A stretch of DNA of 64,000 nucleotides from an uncultured Eubacteriales bacterium (GTDB lineage Bacteria; Bacillota; Clostridia; Oscillospirales; Oscillospiraceae): contig UQWI01000006.1 in NCBI GenBank assembly GCA_900544765.1, forward strand, positions 103,865-167,864, read 5' to 3'. The notes under the pieces are model-generated. The model did not search any database. It was not told where the DNA came from and saw only the letters and a program-made list of their open reading frames with translations. The position numbers and the translations under genes are program-made. Shown one piece after another: positions 1 through 7,614 of the stretch. Position 1 is the stretch's first letter. Every line of letters starts with the position of its first letter.

Positions 1-32
1 TAACTAAGTGGCGTCTAAAAAATCGGCTAATG

Positions 33-48
33 GTTAGATAAAACTAAC
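33..48. promoter_or_regulatory. DtxR-type operator candidate upstream of DUF2325 gene
   Basis: A perfect inverted repeat, GTTAG-N6-CTAAC, lies 31 bases before the chosen start of the first gene. Its TTAG/CTAA half-sites resemble those of DtxR/IdeR-family operators, and a DtxR-family gene sits 2 kb away at 1995-2399. The palindrome is seen directly; regulation by that protein is inference. Confidence 0.4.
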
Positions 49-78
49 TCAAGAATGAAAATAAGAAAGGAAGGGACC

Positions 79-366
79 ATGAGCGTTGTAATAGTTGGCG
101 GCAACGAGCGTATGGCGGGACAGTACGAGAGTATCTGTCGTGAACATGGCTACAAGGCCAAGGTGTTCACCAAAGAGCACGGTTCGCTAAAGAAAAAGCT
201 GGGGACTCCGGATTTGCTGATACTTTTCATAAATACCGTGTCACACAAGATGGTGCTCAGCGTGACTCAGGAGGCTAAGAAGAATTCAGTGCCTGTGGCC
301 AGGGTGATGACCAGCAGCGCTACGGCCCTCCGAAGCACGCTGCAGGAATACGCGAAGGCGGTGTGA
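79..366 (+). CDS. DUF2325 domain protein
   Basis: A 95-residue single-domain protein opening with the DUF2325 signature VVIVGGNERM, followed by a short Rossmann-like alpha/beta fold. I chose the ATG at 79 because AGGAAGGG lies just upstream and the family begins at this VVIVGG strand; an upstream in-frame ATG at 55 lacks a ribosome site. The biochemical role of DUF2325 is unknown. It is followed after 1 base by DUF3793 and then a flavodoxin, a recurring Clostridia gene trio, so a role in iron or redox homeostasis is plausible but inferred from context only. Confidence 0.8.
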   Translation: MSVVIVGGNERMAGQYESICREHGYKAKVFTKEHGSLKKKLGTPDLLILFINTVSHKMVLSVTQEAKKNSVPVARVMTSSATALRSTLQEYAKAV

Positions 367-367
367 T

Positions 368-922
368 ATGTGCCTTGAGAAATACTTGGTTGAACAGTGC
401 GCCCCCACTCTGGCCTCACTCAAGACCGGCACGCTGTTCGGCGTGTTTGAGGACGACGAGGCAGAGCTGGCCCGGCAGGTGCGGGAGTGGCAGTTGGAGC
501 TTGCCCCCAAAGGCCTGGTACTGACCACACTGCGGTACAGAAACGGGCGCGCACTGATATATTTGGGCAGGCTTTCCCAACTGGAGCGGGATCTTTCACT
601 CCCGGGTGCGGGTGCGCTGCTCAGGAGCTGCGGCTACGAGACCGGAGGGGCAGTGAGCGTGCTGGACAAGCTGAGCGAGCGATTAGGAGCTGATGAGGGC
701 TTTCCGCACGAAATAGGATTGTTTTTGGGCTATCCCTTGCCGGATGTGCTGGGATTCATACGATATGGCGGAAAAAACAGCAAGCTTACCGGCTACTGGA
801 AGGTCTACGGAGACGAGCGTGACGCAGAGCGACGCTTCACTTCATACCGCAAATGCAGTGAGATATATTTGCGCCTGTGGGAGAAAGGACGCAGCGTCCG
901 CCAGTTGGCTGTAGCAGCGTAA
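368..922 (+). CDS. DUF3793 family protein
   Basis: 184 residues matching DUF3793: an N-terminal block with CAPTLASLKTGTLF, a central LVLTTLRYRNGRALIYLGR segment, and the family-typical FPHEIGLFLGYPLPDVLGF and KLTGYWKVYGD stretches. The starting ATG is one base after the DUF2325 stop, so the two are translationally coupled. Function is not established; DUF3793 genes commonly stand beside flavodoxins and metal-regulated genes in Clostridia, and a DtxR-like operator precedes this operon here. No membrane segments or known catalytic motif are visible. Confidence 0.8.
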   Translation: MCLEKYLVEQCAPTLASLKTGTLFGVFEDDEAELARQVREWQLELAPKGLVLTTLRYRNGRALIYLGRLSQLERDLSLPGAGALLRSCGYETGGAVSVLDKLSERLGADEGFPHEIGLFLGYPLPDVLGFIRYGGKNSKLTGYWKVYGDERDAERRFTSYRKCSEIYLRLWEKGRSVRQLAVAA

Positions 923-977
923 AATATGCGCATATCAGCTTAATAATATTTATGTATGCAAGAAAAGAGGTACTAAT

Positions 978-1400
978 ATGAGTAAAATTGCAGTTGTATA
1001 TTGGAGCGGCACAGGCAATACTGAGGCAATGGCAAACGCTGTGGCTGAGGGAGCAAAAGCTGCCGGGGCGGATGTTGATTTGATGACCTGCTCAGAGTTT
1101 GACGCCGTTAAGTTAGCAGGATACGACGCTATCGCCTTTGGCTGCCCGGCCATGGGCAGCGAACAGCTGGAGGAGGACGAATTCGAGCCGATGTTCTCGT
1201 CCTGCAAACCGGCTCTCAAGGGCAAAAAGATAGCCCTCTTCGGCTCCTACGGCTGGGGCGACGGAGAGTGGATGCGCTCTTGGGAGGCTGAAGCGAAGGG
1301 CTGCGGAGCTGTGCTTGCCTGCGGCAGCGTGATATGCGCCGACGCGCCAGACGCAGAAGCCGGGGCGTCCTGCGAGGCGATGGGCAAGGCGCTCTCCTGA
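978..1400 (+). CDS. Flavodoxin
   Basis: 140 residues, normal size for a short-chain flavodoxin. The FMN phosphate-binding loop near the N terminus reads YWSGTGNTEAMA (residues about 8-19); later FGCPAMGSEQLEED and LFGSYGWGDGEWM match the 50s and 90s FMN loops. It is a cytoplasmic one- or two-electron carrier able to replace ferredoxin when iron is scarce. GAGGT lies upstream of the ATG. Position third in the DUF2325-DUF3793 operon, next to an iron-regulator-type gene, fits an iron-starvation role (inference). A perfect 18-bp hairpin ends the operon. Confidence 0.9.
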   Translation: MSKIAVVYWSGTGNTEAMANAVAEGAKAAGADVDLMTCSEFDAVKLAGYDAIAFGCPAMGSEQLEEDEFEPMFSSCKPALKGKKIALFGSYGWGDGEWMRSWEAEAKGCGAVLACGSVICADAPDAEAGASCEAMGKALS

Positions 1401-1413
1401 ATACAAACAATTG

Positions 1414-1452
1414 AGAAACGGCTGTGCCGGTACCGGCACAGCCGTTTCTTTA
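1414..1452 (+). terminator. Rho-independent terminator after flavodoxin
   Basis: A perfect 18-bp inverted repeat with no spacer (1414-1431 against 1432-1449) followed by TTTAA. It starts 13 bases after the flavodoxin stop. Because the arm begins AGAAA and ends TTTCT it could also act on transcripts from the minus strand. Confidence 0.85.
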
Positions 1453-1567
1453 ACCAAAGGTCCAGAAAGCGCCGCCCAGGGCGACCCTCCAACCGGACAG
1501 CCCCGCATCCTTAAGGCGCATTTATCCCGGATGCTCGGAAAACTCCTTGCTGCTGTAAGTACAAAGT

Positions 1568-1993
1568 TCAAACCTTCAGGCTGATATCCCCGTGCTCTGC
1601 CTTTTCCAGCAGCGATGCGCCAAGCTGCTTGTCTATGAAGCGCTCGTACTGCACGAGATAATTTGCGACGTTGCGCTGATTCCTGCCCAGACGTCCGATT
1701 GTCGTGGCGAAGGTGAGAAGTATGCCTCCCAAGTAGCCAAAAAGGGAGTAGTCCAGGCCCCAGCCGATAACGGCCAGTGTGGCCGCGACGGTTATAATGA
1801 GCCAAAACACGGTTGTGTACGCAATCTTCATGTATATGGCGCCGGCGGCAACGCGCCCCGGATACCTGGCCTTGAGCTCTCTGGTCAGCGGTATGGCGCT
1901 GGTGTAGCAGAGCAGTACGCGCAATATGCCGAAGGTGTAGAGCAGGGCTCCTGACAGGAACAGCAGTATAGCTATTATGACTTCGAGTACCAT
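1568..1993 (-). CDS. Small integral membrane protein of unknown function
   Basis: 141 residues with about three hydrophobic spans (residues 1-30, 50-80 and 80-100) and a charged C-terminal tail rich in Q, N and R. I do not recognise the family. It starts one base after the stop of the DtxR-like regulator and is therefore the second gene of that operon. The tight coupling suggests a membrane partner in metal homeostasis, but no metal-binding motif is visible, so this is only contextual. Confidence 0.6.
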   Translation of the reverse strand: MVLEVIIAILLFLSGALLYTFGILRVLLCYTSAIPLTRELKARYPGRVAAGAIYMKIAYTTVFWLIITVAATLAVIGWGLDYSLFGYLGGILLTFATTIGRLGRNQRNVANYLVQYERFIDKQLGASLLEKAEHGDISLKV

Positions 1994-1994
1994 A

Positions 1995-2399
1995 TCAGGC
2001 TTCGGGCTCCGCAGCGGCGGCCTTAAGGGCCTGGGACATGCTGCTGACGTGACGTTTGAGCGCGTCGAATGTCTCGGCGCTTATCACATGCTCTATGCGG
2101 CAGGCGTCCTCGGCCGCGACTTCCGGGTCGACGCCCATTGCGGTCAGCCACTCGGATATCAGCGTGTGGCGCTCATATATCTTTTCCGCAATCTCCTGGC
2201 CCTTGTCGAGCAGTATTATGCTTCCGTCGTCGTCGACCTTGATGTAACCGCCCTGGCGCAAGTTTTTCATCGCTACGCTGACGCTGGGCTTGGAGAAATT
2301 CATCTCGTTTGCTATGTCGATAGAGCGCACTGCGCCCTTGCGCTTGTGCAGGACAAGTATGGTTTCGAGATAGTTCTCGGCGGATTCCTGTATTTTCAT
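1995..2399 (-). CDS. DtxR/MntR-family metal-dependent transcriptional regulator
   Basis: 134 residues. The N-terminal winged helix carries the family signature ESAENYLETILVLHKRKG and the recognition-helix region NFSKPSVSVAMKNLR, followed by the dimerisation and metal-binding segment with ERHTLISEWL and DACRIEHVIS. No C-terminal SH3-like or FeoA domain is present, so it is the short MntR-like form. It would bind Fe(II) or Mn(II) and repress target promoters. A palindrome lies just downstream of its own -10 box (2418-2436), consistent with autoregulation, and a possible operator precedes the flavodoxin operon at 33-48. Metal specificity cannot be read from the sequence. Confidence 0.9.
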   Translation of the reverse strand: MKIQESAENYLETILVLHKRKGAVRSIDIANEMNFSKPSVSVAMKNLRQGGYIKVDDDGSIILLDKGQEIAEKIYERHTLISEWLTAMGVDPEVAAEDACRIEHVISAETFDALKRHVSSMSQALKAAAAEPEA

Positions 2400-2417
2400 G
2401 TGCTGAGCCTCACTTAG

Positions 2418-2469
2418 TTTAATTTATTTAATTAAATCTTATTCTAGCACATTAATTCATCGAGTGCAA
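2418..2469 (-). promoter_or_regulatory. Promoter and palindromic operator of dtxR-like gene
   Basis: On the minus strand: -35 TTGCAC (2464-2469), 17-base spacer, -10 TAGAAT (2441-2446), then the perfect inverted repeat TTTAATT-N5-AATTAAA (2418-2436) between promoter and start codon. The placement is typical of an autorepressor site. The promoter match is direct observation; the repressor assignment is inference. Confidence 0.6.
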
Positions 2470-2504
2470 GCCGGCAAGAAAAAAGTGCCCGCAGCATGGA
2501 AACC

Positions 2505-2533
2505 TTGTCTGGATGAGGCAGGCATGTTATAAT
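2505..2533 (+). promoter_or_regulatory. SigA-type promoter for traX-like gene
   Basis: TTGTCT (2505-2510), 17-base spacer, perfect TATAAT (2528-2533), 29 bases before the start codon of the following gene. Confidence 0.65.
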
Positions 2534-2562
2534 TTGAAAAACCGTCGAAAGAAGAGTGGAGC

Positions 2563-3369
2563 ATGAGCTCGTTTGCGCTGAAAATAATTGCCATCGTATG
2601 CATGACTCTCGACCACTTTGACAAAATCATAGGACAGGGCGGTCTGCTGCAGCTTTATCCTGACCCGGAGGCGGCTCTCGCTTCAATGGAGGCGCTGAGC
2701 CTGACGTCAGGCATCCTGTTCCCGATGGAGGTGCTGGGCCGTGCAGCCTTTCCTCTCTTCGCCTTCATGATGGCGGAGGGCTGCGCAAAGACACACAGTA
2801 TGCCGCGCTATCTGGGCCGCCTGGCGCTGTTTGCCGTGATTTCCGAGCCGTTTTTTTACTTTGCCTTTGAGCCGGGCGCAAGCTTCACCGGGCTGATGAA
2901 TGACCTTGTGGGGCTGAATTTTACGAATGTCTTTTTTACGCTTTTCCTTGCAGCGCTCGGTATATTTATATTCCAAAAGCTATCAGGGAAGTATGAGGCA
3001 AAAGGTGCGGTTATGTCCTTAATTGCCGCATTGGTTTTGGCACTCGCGGCAGAGTATTTTAATACCGACTACGGCGCGATGGGCGTACTGCTTATCGTGG
3101 CGCTGTACCTTACGAGGGGCAGGCGCGGCATACAGTGCGTGGTTGTTGCGCTTTGGGCTGTCACACTTTACCTGGGCGGCTATTTGCTTACGTTTGGTTC
3201 CGGCGGCGTTGCGAACAGCGTCCTCGAGGCGCTCGGCGCCTGCCTCGCCTGTATACCCATAGCTCGCTACAACGGCAAACGCGGAAGGGCCATGAAGTGG
3301 ACGTTCTACGTCTATTACCCGGCGCACCTGCTTGTGCTAACGCTTATAGACCGCGCGCTTCTGGGCTGA
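2563..3369 (+). CDS. TraX-family integral membrane protein
   Basis: 268 residues, largely hydrophobic with about eight spans. TraX-family landmarks are present: the N-terminal KIIAIVCMTLDH, the GRAAFPLFAFMMAEG loop and the C-terminal YNGKRGRAMKWTFYVYYPAH. F-plasmid TraX acetylates pilin, but chromosomal Firmicutes homologues of this size are not tied to conjugation and their substrate is unknown; acyltransfer to a surface polymer is the usual guess. It stands alone with its own promoter between the regulator operon and tgt. Start ATG follows GAAGAGTGGAGC. Confidence 0.8.
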   Translation: MSSFALKIIAIVCMTLDHFDKIIGQGGLLQLYPDPEAALASMEALSLTSGILFPMEVLGRAAFPLFAFMMAEGCAKTHSMPRYLGRLALFAVISEPFFYFAFEPGASFTGLMNDLVGLNFTNVFFTLFLAALGIFIFQKLSGKYEAKGAVMSLIAALVLALAAEYFNTDYGAMGVLLIVALYLTRGRRGIQCVVVALWAVTLYLGGYLLTFGSGGVANSVLEALGACLACIPIARYNGKRGRAMKWTFYVYYPAHLLVLTLIDRALLG

Positions 3370-3375
3370 GCGGGA

Positions 3376-3404
3376 TTGACAAGTCCCGCCCGCCATATTA
3401 AACT
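3376..3404 (+). promoter_or_regulatory. Promoter candidate for tgt
   Basis: TTGACA (3376-3381), 17-base spacer, TAAACT (3399-3404). The -35 lies in the loop of a small GCGGGA/TCCCGC hairpin just after the traX-like stop. Confidence 0.5.
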
Positions 3405-3430
3405 ATATTTTACGACAAATCCAAGGGGGA

Positions 3431-4567
3431 ATGCTCTTGTTCAAAGTAATAAAGCGGGAAGGGAGAGCCCGCCGCGGCGAATTTACCTGCCCTCACGGCA
3501 CGGTGCAGACGCCGGTGTTCATGAACGTCGGCACCCAGGGCGCGATAAAGGGAGCGCTCTCGGCGCGTGACCTCAAGGAGATAGGCTGCCAGATTGAGCT
3601 GTCCAACACCTATCACCTACACGTCCGGCCCGGAGACGAGCTTATAAAGTCGCTCGGGGGGCTGCACAAGTTTATGACCTGGGACGGGCCCATTCTAACC
3701 GACAGCGGCGGATTCCAGATTTTCTCCCTGGCCGAGCTGCGCAAAATAGGGGAGGACGGGGTGCGCTTCAACTCGCACGTCGACGGAATGCATATCTTCA
3801 TGGGGCCTGAGGAGAGCATGCGCATACAGTCCAACCTGGGCTCGGATATAGCCATGGCCTTTGACGAGTGCATCAAGATACCCTCGCCGTATGACTACGT
3901 CAAGGCGTCCATAGAGCGTACGGCGCGCTGGCTCGTCAGATGCAAGACCGCGCTCGAGCAGTACAACTCCGAGCCGGACGCCGTGAACCCCGGCCAGGTG
4001 CTCTTCGGCATTAACCAGGGCGCTGTGTTCCACGATTTGCGCATAGAGCACATGAAGCGTATCGCCGAGCTGGACCTGGCCGGATACGCCATCGGCGGCC
4101 TCGCCGTGGGTGAAACGGCGCAGGAGATGTACGACACCATCGAGGCGGTGGAGGAGTACATGCCGAAGGACAAGCCGCGTTACCTCATGGGCGTCGGCAC
4201 GCCGGGCAACATCCTGGAGGCCGTCAGCAGGGGAGTGGACTTCTTCGACTGCGTCATGCCTGCGCGCAACGGCCGCCACGGCCACCTCTTCACCTGGAAG
4301 GGCATCATAAATATCAAGAACGCGAAGTACGAGCGCGACGAGTCGCCCATAGACCCGGAGTGCGGCTGTCCCGTGTGCCGCCGGTATTCCAAGGCATATC
4401 TGAGGCACCTGTTCAAGGCCGAGGAAATGCTCGCAATGCGCTTTGCCGTCACGCACAACCTGTGGTTCTACAACAGCCTCATGCAGCGCATCCGCGACGC
4501 GCTGGACGCGGGAAATTACGAGGCTTTCCGCAGGCAGTACAGCGCCGTGCTCGACACAAGAATATAA
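3431..4567 (+). CDS. tgt: tRNA-guanine transglycosylase
   Basis: 378 residues, the usual bacterial length. It exchanges guanine-34 in GUN anticodons for the queuosine precursor preQ1. Visible features: the TDSGGFQ loop with general-base Asp at about residue 91, the GINQGAVFHDLR and GLAVGE substrate-pocket motifs, nucleophile Asp near residue 273 in GVDFFDCVMP, and the C-terminal zinc site CGCPVC plus a downstream Cys-to-His spacing (residues about 310-341). The ATG at 3431 sits very close to AAGGGGGA; a TTG two codons on (3437) has better spacing and would give MFKVIKREG, so the first two residues are uncertain. tgt followed by yajC is a common bacterial order. Confidence 0.97.
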   Translation: MLLFKVIKREGRARRGEFTCPHGTVQTPVFMNVGTQGAIKGALSARDLKEIGCQIELSNTYHLHVRPGDELIKSLGGLHKFMTWDGPILTDSGGFQIFSLAELRKIGEDGVRFNSHVDGMHIFMGPEESMRIQSNLGSDIAMAFDECIKIPSPYDYVKASIERTARWLVRCKTALEQYNSEPDAVNPGQVLFGINQGAVFHDLRIEHMKRIAELDLAGYAIGGLAVGETAQEMYDTIEAVEEYMPKDKPRYLMGVGTPGNILEAVSRGVDFFDCVMPARNGRHGHLFTWKGIINIKNAKYERDESPIDPECGCPVCRRYSKAYLRHLFKAEEMLAMRFAVTHNLWFYNSLMQRIRDALDAGNYEAFRRQYSAVLDTRI

Positions 4568-4572
4568 AAACC

Positions 4573-4601
4573 TTGCAATTTTGAAAATAACGGGTTATAA
4601 T
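4573..4601 (+). promoter_or_regulatory. Promoter for yajC
   Basis: TTGCAA (4573-4578), 17-base spacer, TATAAT (4596-4601), 38 bases before the yajC start. Confidence 0.7.
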
Positions 4602-4639
4602 CTACACACTGTATCTTTTGGCTGGAGGTAAGCAAACCA

Positions 4640-5044
4640 ATGTTCCACAACATTCTCACAAGTACAGGTGCTGCCGGCGGGATGTCATCCATCCTGTTCC
4701 TGGTCATCATCTTCGTCGTGTTCTACTTCTTCCTTATCCGTCCCGAGAATAAGCGCAAGAAGAAGCTCAACGACATGCGCAACAACATCTCCCTCGGCGA
4801 CGAGATTGTCACTATCGGCGGCATTATGGGTAAAGTCGTACAAGTGACTGAGGACACCATCACCTTCGAGACCGGTGAGGACCGTGTCCGCCTTCAGGTG
4901 ACCAAGTGGGCCATCTCCTCCAACGTCCGCGAGGAGAAGGAGCGTGCCGCTCAGGAAGCCGCTGCCCGCGCCGCAAAGGCCAAGGGCAAGAAGAAGGCCA
5001 AGACCTCCGGCGAAGAGAACAGCGTCGACGGCGAAGGCAAGTAA
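4640..5044 (+). CDS. yajC: Preprotein translocase subunit YajC
   Basis: 134 residues. One N-terminal membrane span (about residues 14-32, SILFLVIIFVVFYFFLI) is followed by the family signature RPENKRKKKLNDMRNNI and GDEIVTIGGIMGKV, then a lysine/alanine-rich tail. YajC is an accessory component that associates with SecDF and SecYEG; secDF is not in the window. GGAGGT lies 10 bases before the ATG. The gene has its own promoter and is followed by a long hairpin that overlaps the ribosome site of the next gene. Confidence 0.93.
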   Translation: MFHNILTSTGAAGGMSSILFLVIIFVVFYFFLIRPENKRKKKLNDMRNNISLGDEIVTIGGIMGKVVQVTEDTITFETGEDRVRLQVTKWAISSNVREEKERAAQEAAARAAKAKGKKKAKTSGEENSVDGEGK

Positions 5045-5064
5045 TTCAACACAGCAAGTAATTT

Positions 5065-5114
5065 AATCCCCTCCGACGTAATAGGATGTACAAACACCTG
5101 CGTCGGAGGGGATT
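5065..5114 (+). promoter_or_regulatory. 14-bp hairpin masking the ribosome site of the next gene
   Basis: A perfect 14-bp stem (5065-5078 pairs with 5101-5114) with a 22-base loop. The 3' arm contains GGAGGGG, the only ribosome-binding site for the ATG at 5117, and the stem is followed by TTTTA. It can work as a yajC terminator or as a structure that hides the ribosome site. Confidence 0.8.
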
Positions 5115-5116
5115 TT

Positions 5117-5542
5117 ATGACTACGCAAACATCCCGCCAAACTAGGCGGAAACGAATGCTGAAGTGGTATCTGGCGGGCCCGCTCGTGTGCGCCGTCAGT
5201 CTGCCGCTTCTTCTCTATGTCTGCGCCCTGCTGCTGGCGCGAGAGATACTGCCGTTCGGCTTGATGGAAGAACTTGTTATAGCCTGCGTGTTCCTGAGCG
5301 GGACGTTGGGCGGCTTGGCTGCGGCCCTGAGCGGGGGGGAGAAGGCCTTCCAAACCGGCCTGTCTGTTGGAGGCATATTGGCCTCGGTTATCGTCGTACT
5401 TACGCTCGCAGTGCCCGGCGAGGGCGCGCTCAGCGCAAGCTGCATCAGGCATGTGATAGCTGCGCTGGCGGGCGGCGCTTTCGGCGGAGTGCTCAGTGTC
5501 AGGCGCTCTGGCGGAAAAAAGAAGCGCGCCAGGCGAAAATAA
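5117..5542 (+). CDS. TIGR04086-type membrane protein
   Basis: 141 residues with about four predicted membrane spans (residues 19-42, 50-70, 75-100 and 108-125), glycine-rich within the last two, and strongly basic ends (TRRKR near the N terminus, GGKKKRARRK at the C terminus). This architecture directly after yajC matches the TIGR04086 family of Clostridia; its function is unknown. Its ribosome site is buried in the hairpin at 5065-5114, so translation may depend on unfolding of that stem. Confidence 0.65.
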   Translation: MTTQTSRQTRRKRMLKWYLAGPLVCAVSLPLLLYVCALLLAREILPFGLMEELVIACVFLSGTLGGLAAALSGGEKAFQTGLSVGGILASVIVVLTLAVPGEGALSASCIRHVIAALAGGAFGGVLSVRRSGGKKKRARRK

Positions 5543-5852
5543 TATTACTATCTGTAATATCCGGCCAAGTAGACATAAGTCAAGACATATAACCTATATG
5601 CAGTGGCGTGAATGCAGAGCCGAGCACTAAATGTAGTTACATTCGCTCAAATTGCAGGATTCTGACTAACGGGAAGTAAACATAGTTAACATAAGTAAGT
5701 AGACATAAAACATGGTCATAATTCACAAAATTACGCTTATTTTGACAAAGGACTTGATTACTGATGAGTTTTGTATTATATTGTGCCTACTTGAGTTATG
5801 TAAATTGCGCTCCTGCGCCGCTCGCGCAGACGGCCCAAATGGGCCGTGAGAC
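5543..5852. other. Intergenic region, no gene seen
   Basis: 310 bases, AT-rich. It contains two copies of AAGTAGACATAA (5567-5578 and 5697-5708) and a possible promoter for the next gene, TTGATT (5754-5759), 17-base spacer, TATATT. No RNA gene recognised. Confidence 0.5.
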
Positions 5853-6449
5853 GTGAAGGCCGCGCGGAGCTTCGTACATATAGATACAACGCGCCTGATG
5901 AGGCGTGGAGGAGAGCTTATAGTGCTTTCCATTTTGGCTGCCTGCTTCATAGCGGGCGCCGTTGCAGGTGCCCTGGCGGGGAGCGGACAGCTTCCGGCGG
6001 GGGAAGAGATATTGCCAGGTGATGGAAGCGTGTACGGCTATGGGACATACGCCGGGCTTCTGTTCAACTGTGCGAGATACCACCTTTTTGTCTTGCTTTT
6101 TTCTACCTCTCTTCTTGGGGGGGTGCTTATACCGGCGACGCTGGCCTTCAGGGGCTTTGCGCTGTCGTGTTCTGCGGCGTGGATGGTTGAGGCCTATCCG
6201 GAGGCCGGTACGGCGCTGTCGCTTATAGTGCTGGGTCTTCCGGCTCTGCTGACGGTGCCGAGCCTGTTTGTGACCGCGCACTGGGGCGAAATGTTTTCGC
6301 TCAGACTGCTGGCGGGTTTTACCCGCAGGCCGCTGCCGGCGCAGAGGATGTCGGGGGACAACCGCGCGCTGGCGGTGGTGGTCATGCTGTTTGCCGCCGC
6401 CGCTGTGGAGCACTTTGTTGTGCCGCCGCTGGTTAAGCTGATACTGTAA
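5853..6449 (+). CDS. SpoIIM-like integral membrane protein
   Basis: 198 residues with about five hydrophobic spans and a large extracytoplasmic-looking loop after the first (residues about 45-70). Topology, length, the NCARYHLFVLLFSTSLLGG span and location immediately upstream of xerD agree with SpoIIM, a component of the SpoIIDMP engulfment machinery; in Bacillus subtilis spoIIM also lies close to xerD. Sequence signatures are weak, so this is a context-supported guess. The GTG at 5853 is a poor start with no clear ribosome site; an ATG at 5898 (MRRGGELIVLS) is an alternative. Confidence 0.5.
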   Translation: MKAARSFVHIDTTRLMRRGGELIVLSILAACFIAGAVAGALAGSGQLPAGEEILPGDGSVYGYGTYAGLLFNCARYHLFVLLFSTSLLGGVLIPATLAFRGFALSCSAAWMVEAYPEAGTALSLIVLGLPALLTVPSLFVTAHWGEMFSLRLLAGFTRRPLPAQRMSGDNRALAVVVMLFAAAAVEHFVVPPLVKLIL

Positions 6450-6476
6450 AAGCGGGATGAAAGGGGGACTGAGCTG

Positions 6477-7364
6477 GTGTCTGAAGCTGCTCTCACCGAA
6501 TTTGAAGATTACCTGAGAAACGAGCGCAAATCTTCCAACAACACTGTACTGAGCTATATGCGCGACATGCGCCAGCTTAGCGAGTACCTTGAAGCGCACG
6601 ACCTGCCGGATTTGCTGGAAGTCAGCGAGAAGGACTTGGAGACCTATATAGACTGGCTGCGCTCGAACGGCAAGAGCCCTGCGACCATATCCAGGTGCAT
6701 TGCCACGTTTAAGACTTTCTACAAGCACTTTTTCGTGAAGGGCAAGATTATTCAGAACCCGGCCGCCACGATAGTCTCTGAAAAGATTGAAAAGAAGCTG
6801 CCTCAGATACTCACCAGCAAGGAGGTTGAGCTGCTGCTCGAGCAGCCCGAGTGCACCGACATGAAGGGCTACAGGGACCGAGCAATGCTCGAGCTGCTGT
6901 ATGCCACCGGCATCCGCGTCACCGAGCTCATTTCGCTGGACGTCTCCGATGTTAACATCCCCGTGGGTTTCGTAAAATGCCGCAGCAAGGACAAGGAGCG
7001 CATTATACCGCTCTATTCAAAGGCTGTCAAGGCTGTCAACGAGTACATTGAGTTTATTCGCCCGCACATGCTCGCCGACGAGAACGAAAAGGCTCTGTTT
7101 GTGAACATGCAGGGCAGCCGCATGACCCGCCAAGGCTTCTGGAAGATAATCAAGCACTACCAGGCCAAGGCGCACATCGACAAGGACATCACACCTCACA
7201 CCCTGCGGCATTCCTTCGCGGCGCACCTGCTGGAAAACGGCGCCGACCTGCATTCAATACAGGAGATGCTCGGTCACGCAGATTTGTCCAGTACGCAGAT
7301 ATATTCGCACATAGTCAAGAAGCAGATAAAAGACGTTTACAACAAAGCCCATCCACGGGCGTGA
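6477..7364 (+). CDS. xerD: Tyrosine recombinase XerD
   Basis: 295 residues, standard Xer length. N-terminal SAM-like DNA-binding domain (residues about 1-90), then the catalytic domain with Arg147 in ATGIRVTELI, Lys in KDKERIIPLY, the HTLRHSFAAHLL box and HADLSSTQIYSH with nucleophile Tyr276. It resolves chromosome dimers at dif, normally with XerC and FtsK. The GTG start lies after GAAAGGGGG. The CDS ends in a strong terminator. Chromosomal context (between a SpoIIM-like gene and ruvC) argues against a mobile integrase. Confidence 0.93.
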   Translation: MSEAALTEFEDYLRNERKSSNNTVLSYMRDMRQLSEYLEAHDLPDLLEVSEKDLETYIDWLRSNGKSPATISRCIATFKTFYKHFFVKGKIIQNPAATIVSEKIEKKLPQILTSKEVELLLEQPECTDMKGYRDRAMLELLYATGIRVTELISLDVSDVNIPVGFVKCRSKDKERIIPLYSKAVKAVNEYIEFIRPHMLADENEKALFVNMQGSRMTRQGFWKIIKHYQAKAHIDKDITPHTLRHSFAAHLLENGADLHSIQEMLGHADLSSTQIYSHIVKKQIKDVYNKAHPRA

Positions 7365-7372
7365 GAAGGGGA

Positions 7373-7407
7373 ACCCCCGGCGGCCTCCGCCGGGGGTATT
7401 GTTATTT
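7373..7407 (+). terminator. Terminator after xerD
   Basis: 11-bp perfect GC-rich stem (7373-7383 with 7387-7397), three-base loop, followed by a T-rich stretch ATTGTTATTT. Confidence 0.85.
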
Positions 7408-7409
7408 CC

Positions 7410-7438
7410 TTGCGCGCATATTCGCTTCATGGTATAAT
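7410..7438 (+). promoter_or_regulatory. Promoter upstream of HAD hydrolase
   Basis: TTGCGC (7410-7415), 17-base spacer, TATAAT (7433-7438). The transcript would carry a leader of about 170 bases before the ATG at 7615. Confidence 0.55.
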
Positions 7439-7578
7439 AACGCCGAAATGGCGCGCAGGGCGCGCCATACGCTGTGCGTATTGCTTTGCGCAGCAAAGCT
7501 GTTCGGCGCTGTTACACTGATGGCATGGCCTGCGATGCAGGCCGCGCCGCGCGCTTGCAGCCATGGTACAATAACGCC
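7428..7578 (+). repeat. Two copies of CATGGTAYAATAACGCC with palindromes between
   Basis: Copy 1 at 7428-7444 includes the -10 hexamer; copy 2 at 7562-7578 has TACAAT in the same place. Between them are dyads such as TGGCGCGC-AGG-GCGCGCCA. The second copy may be a second promoter or a duplicated regulatory site. Confidence 0.5.
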
Positions 7579-7614
7579 ATTGCGCGCTTGACCTTTAGGC
7601 CCGGGAGGCGAACC

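Noticed and set aside
3695-4456. Long minus-strand frame opposite tgt
   Set aside because: tgt is unmistakable on the + strand; the opposite frame is a composition artefact.
5561-5708. Direct repeats AAGTAGACATAA in the intergenic region after the TIGR04086-type gene
   Set aside because: Only two 12-base copies in AT-rich DNA; no dyad, gene or promoter geometry linked to them.
6477-7364. Tyrosine recombinase as a phage or transposon integrase
   Set aside because: Length, motifs and chromosomal neighbours fit XerD; no element boundaries are present.
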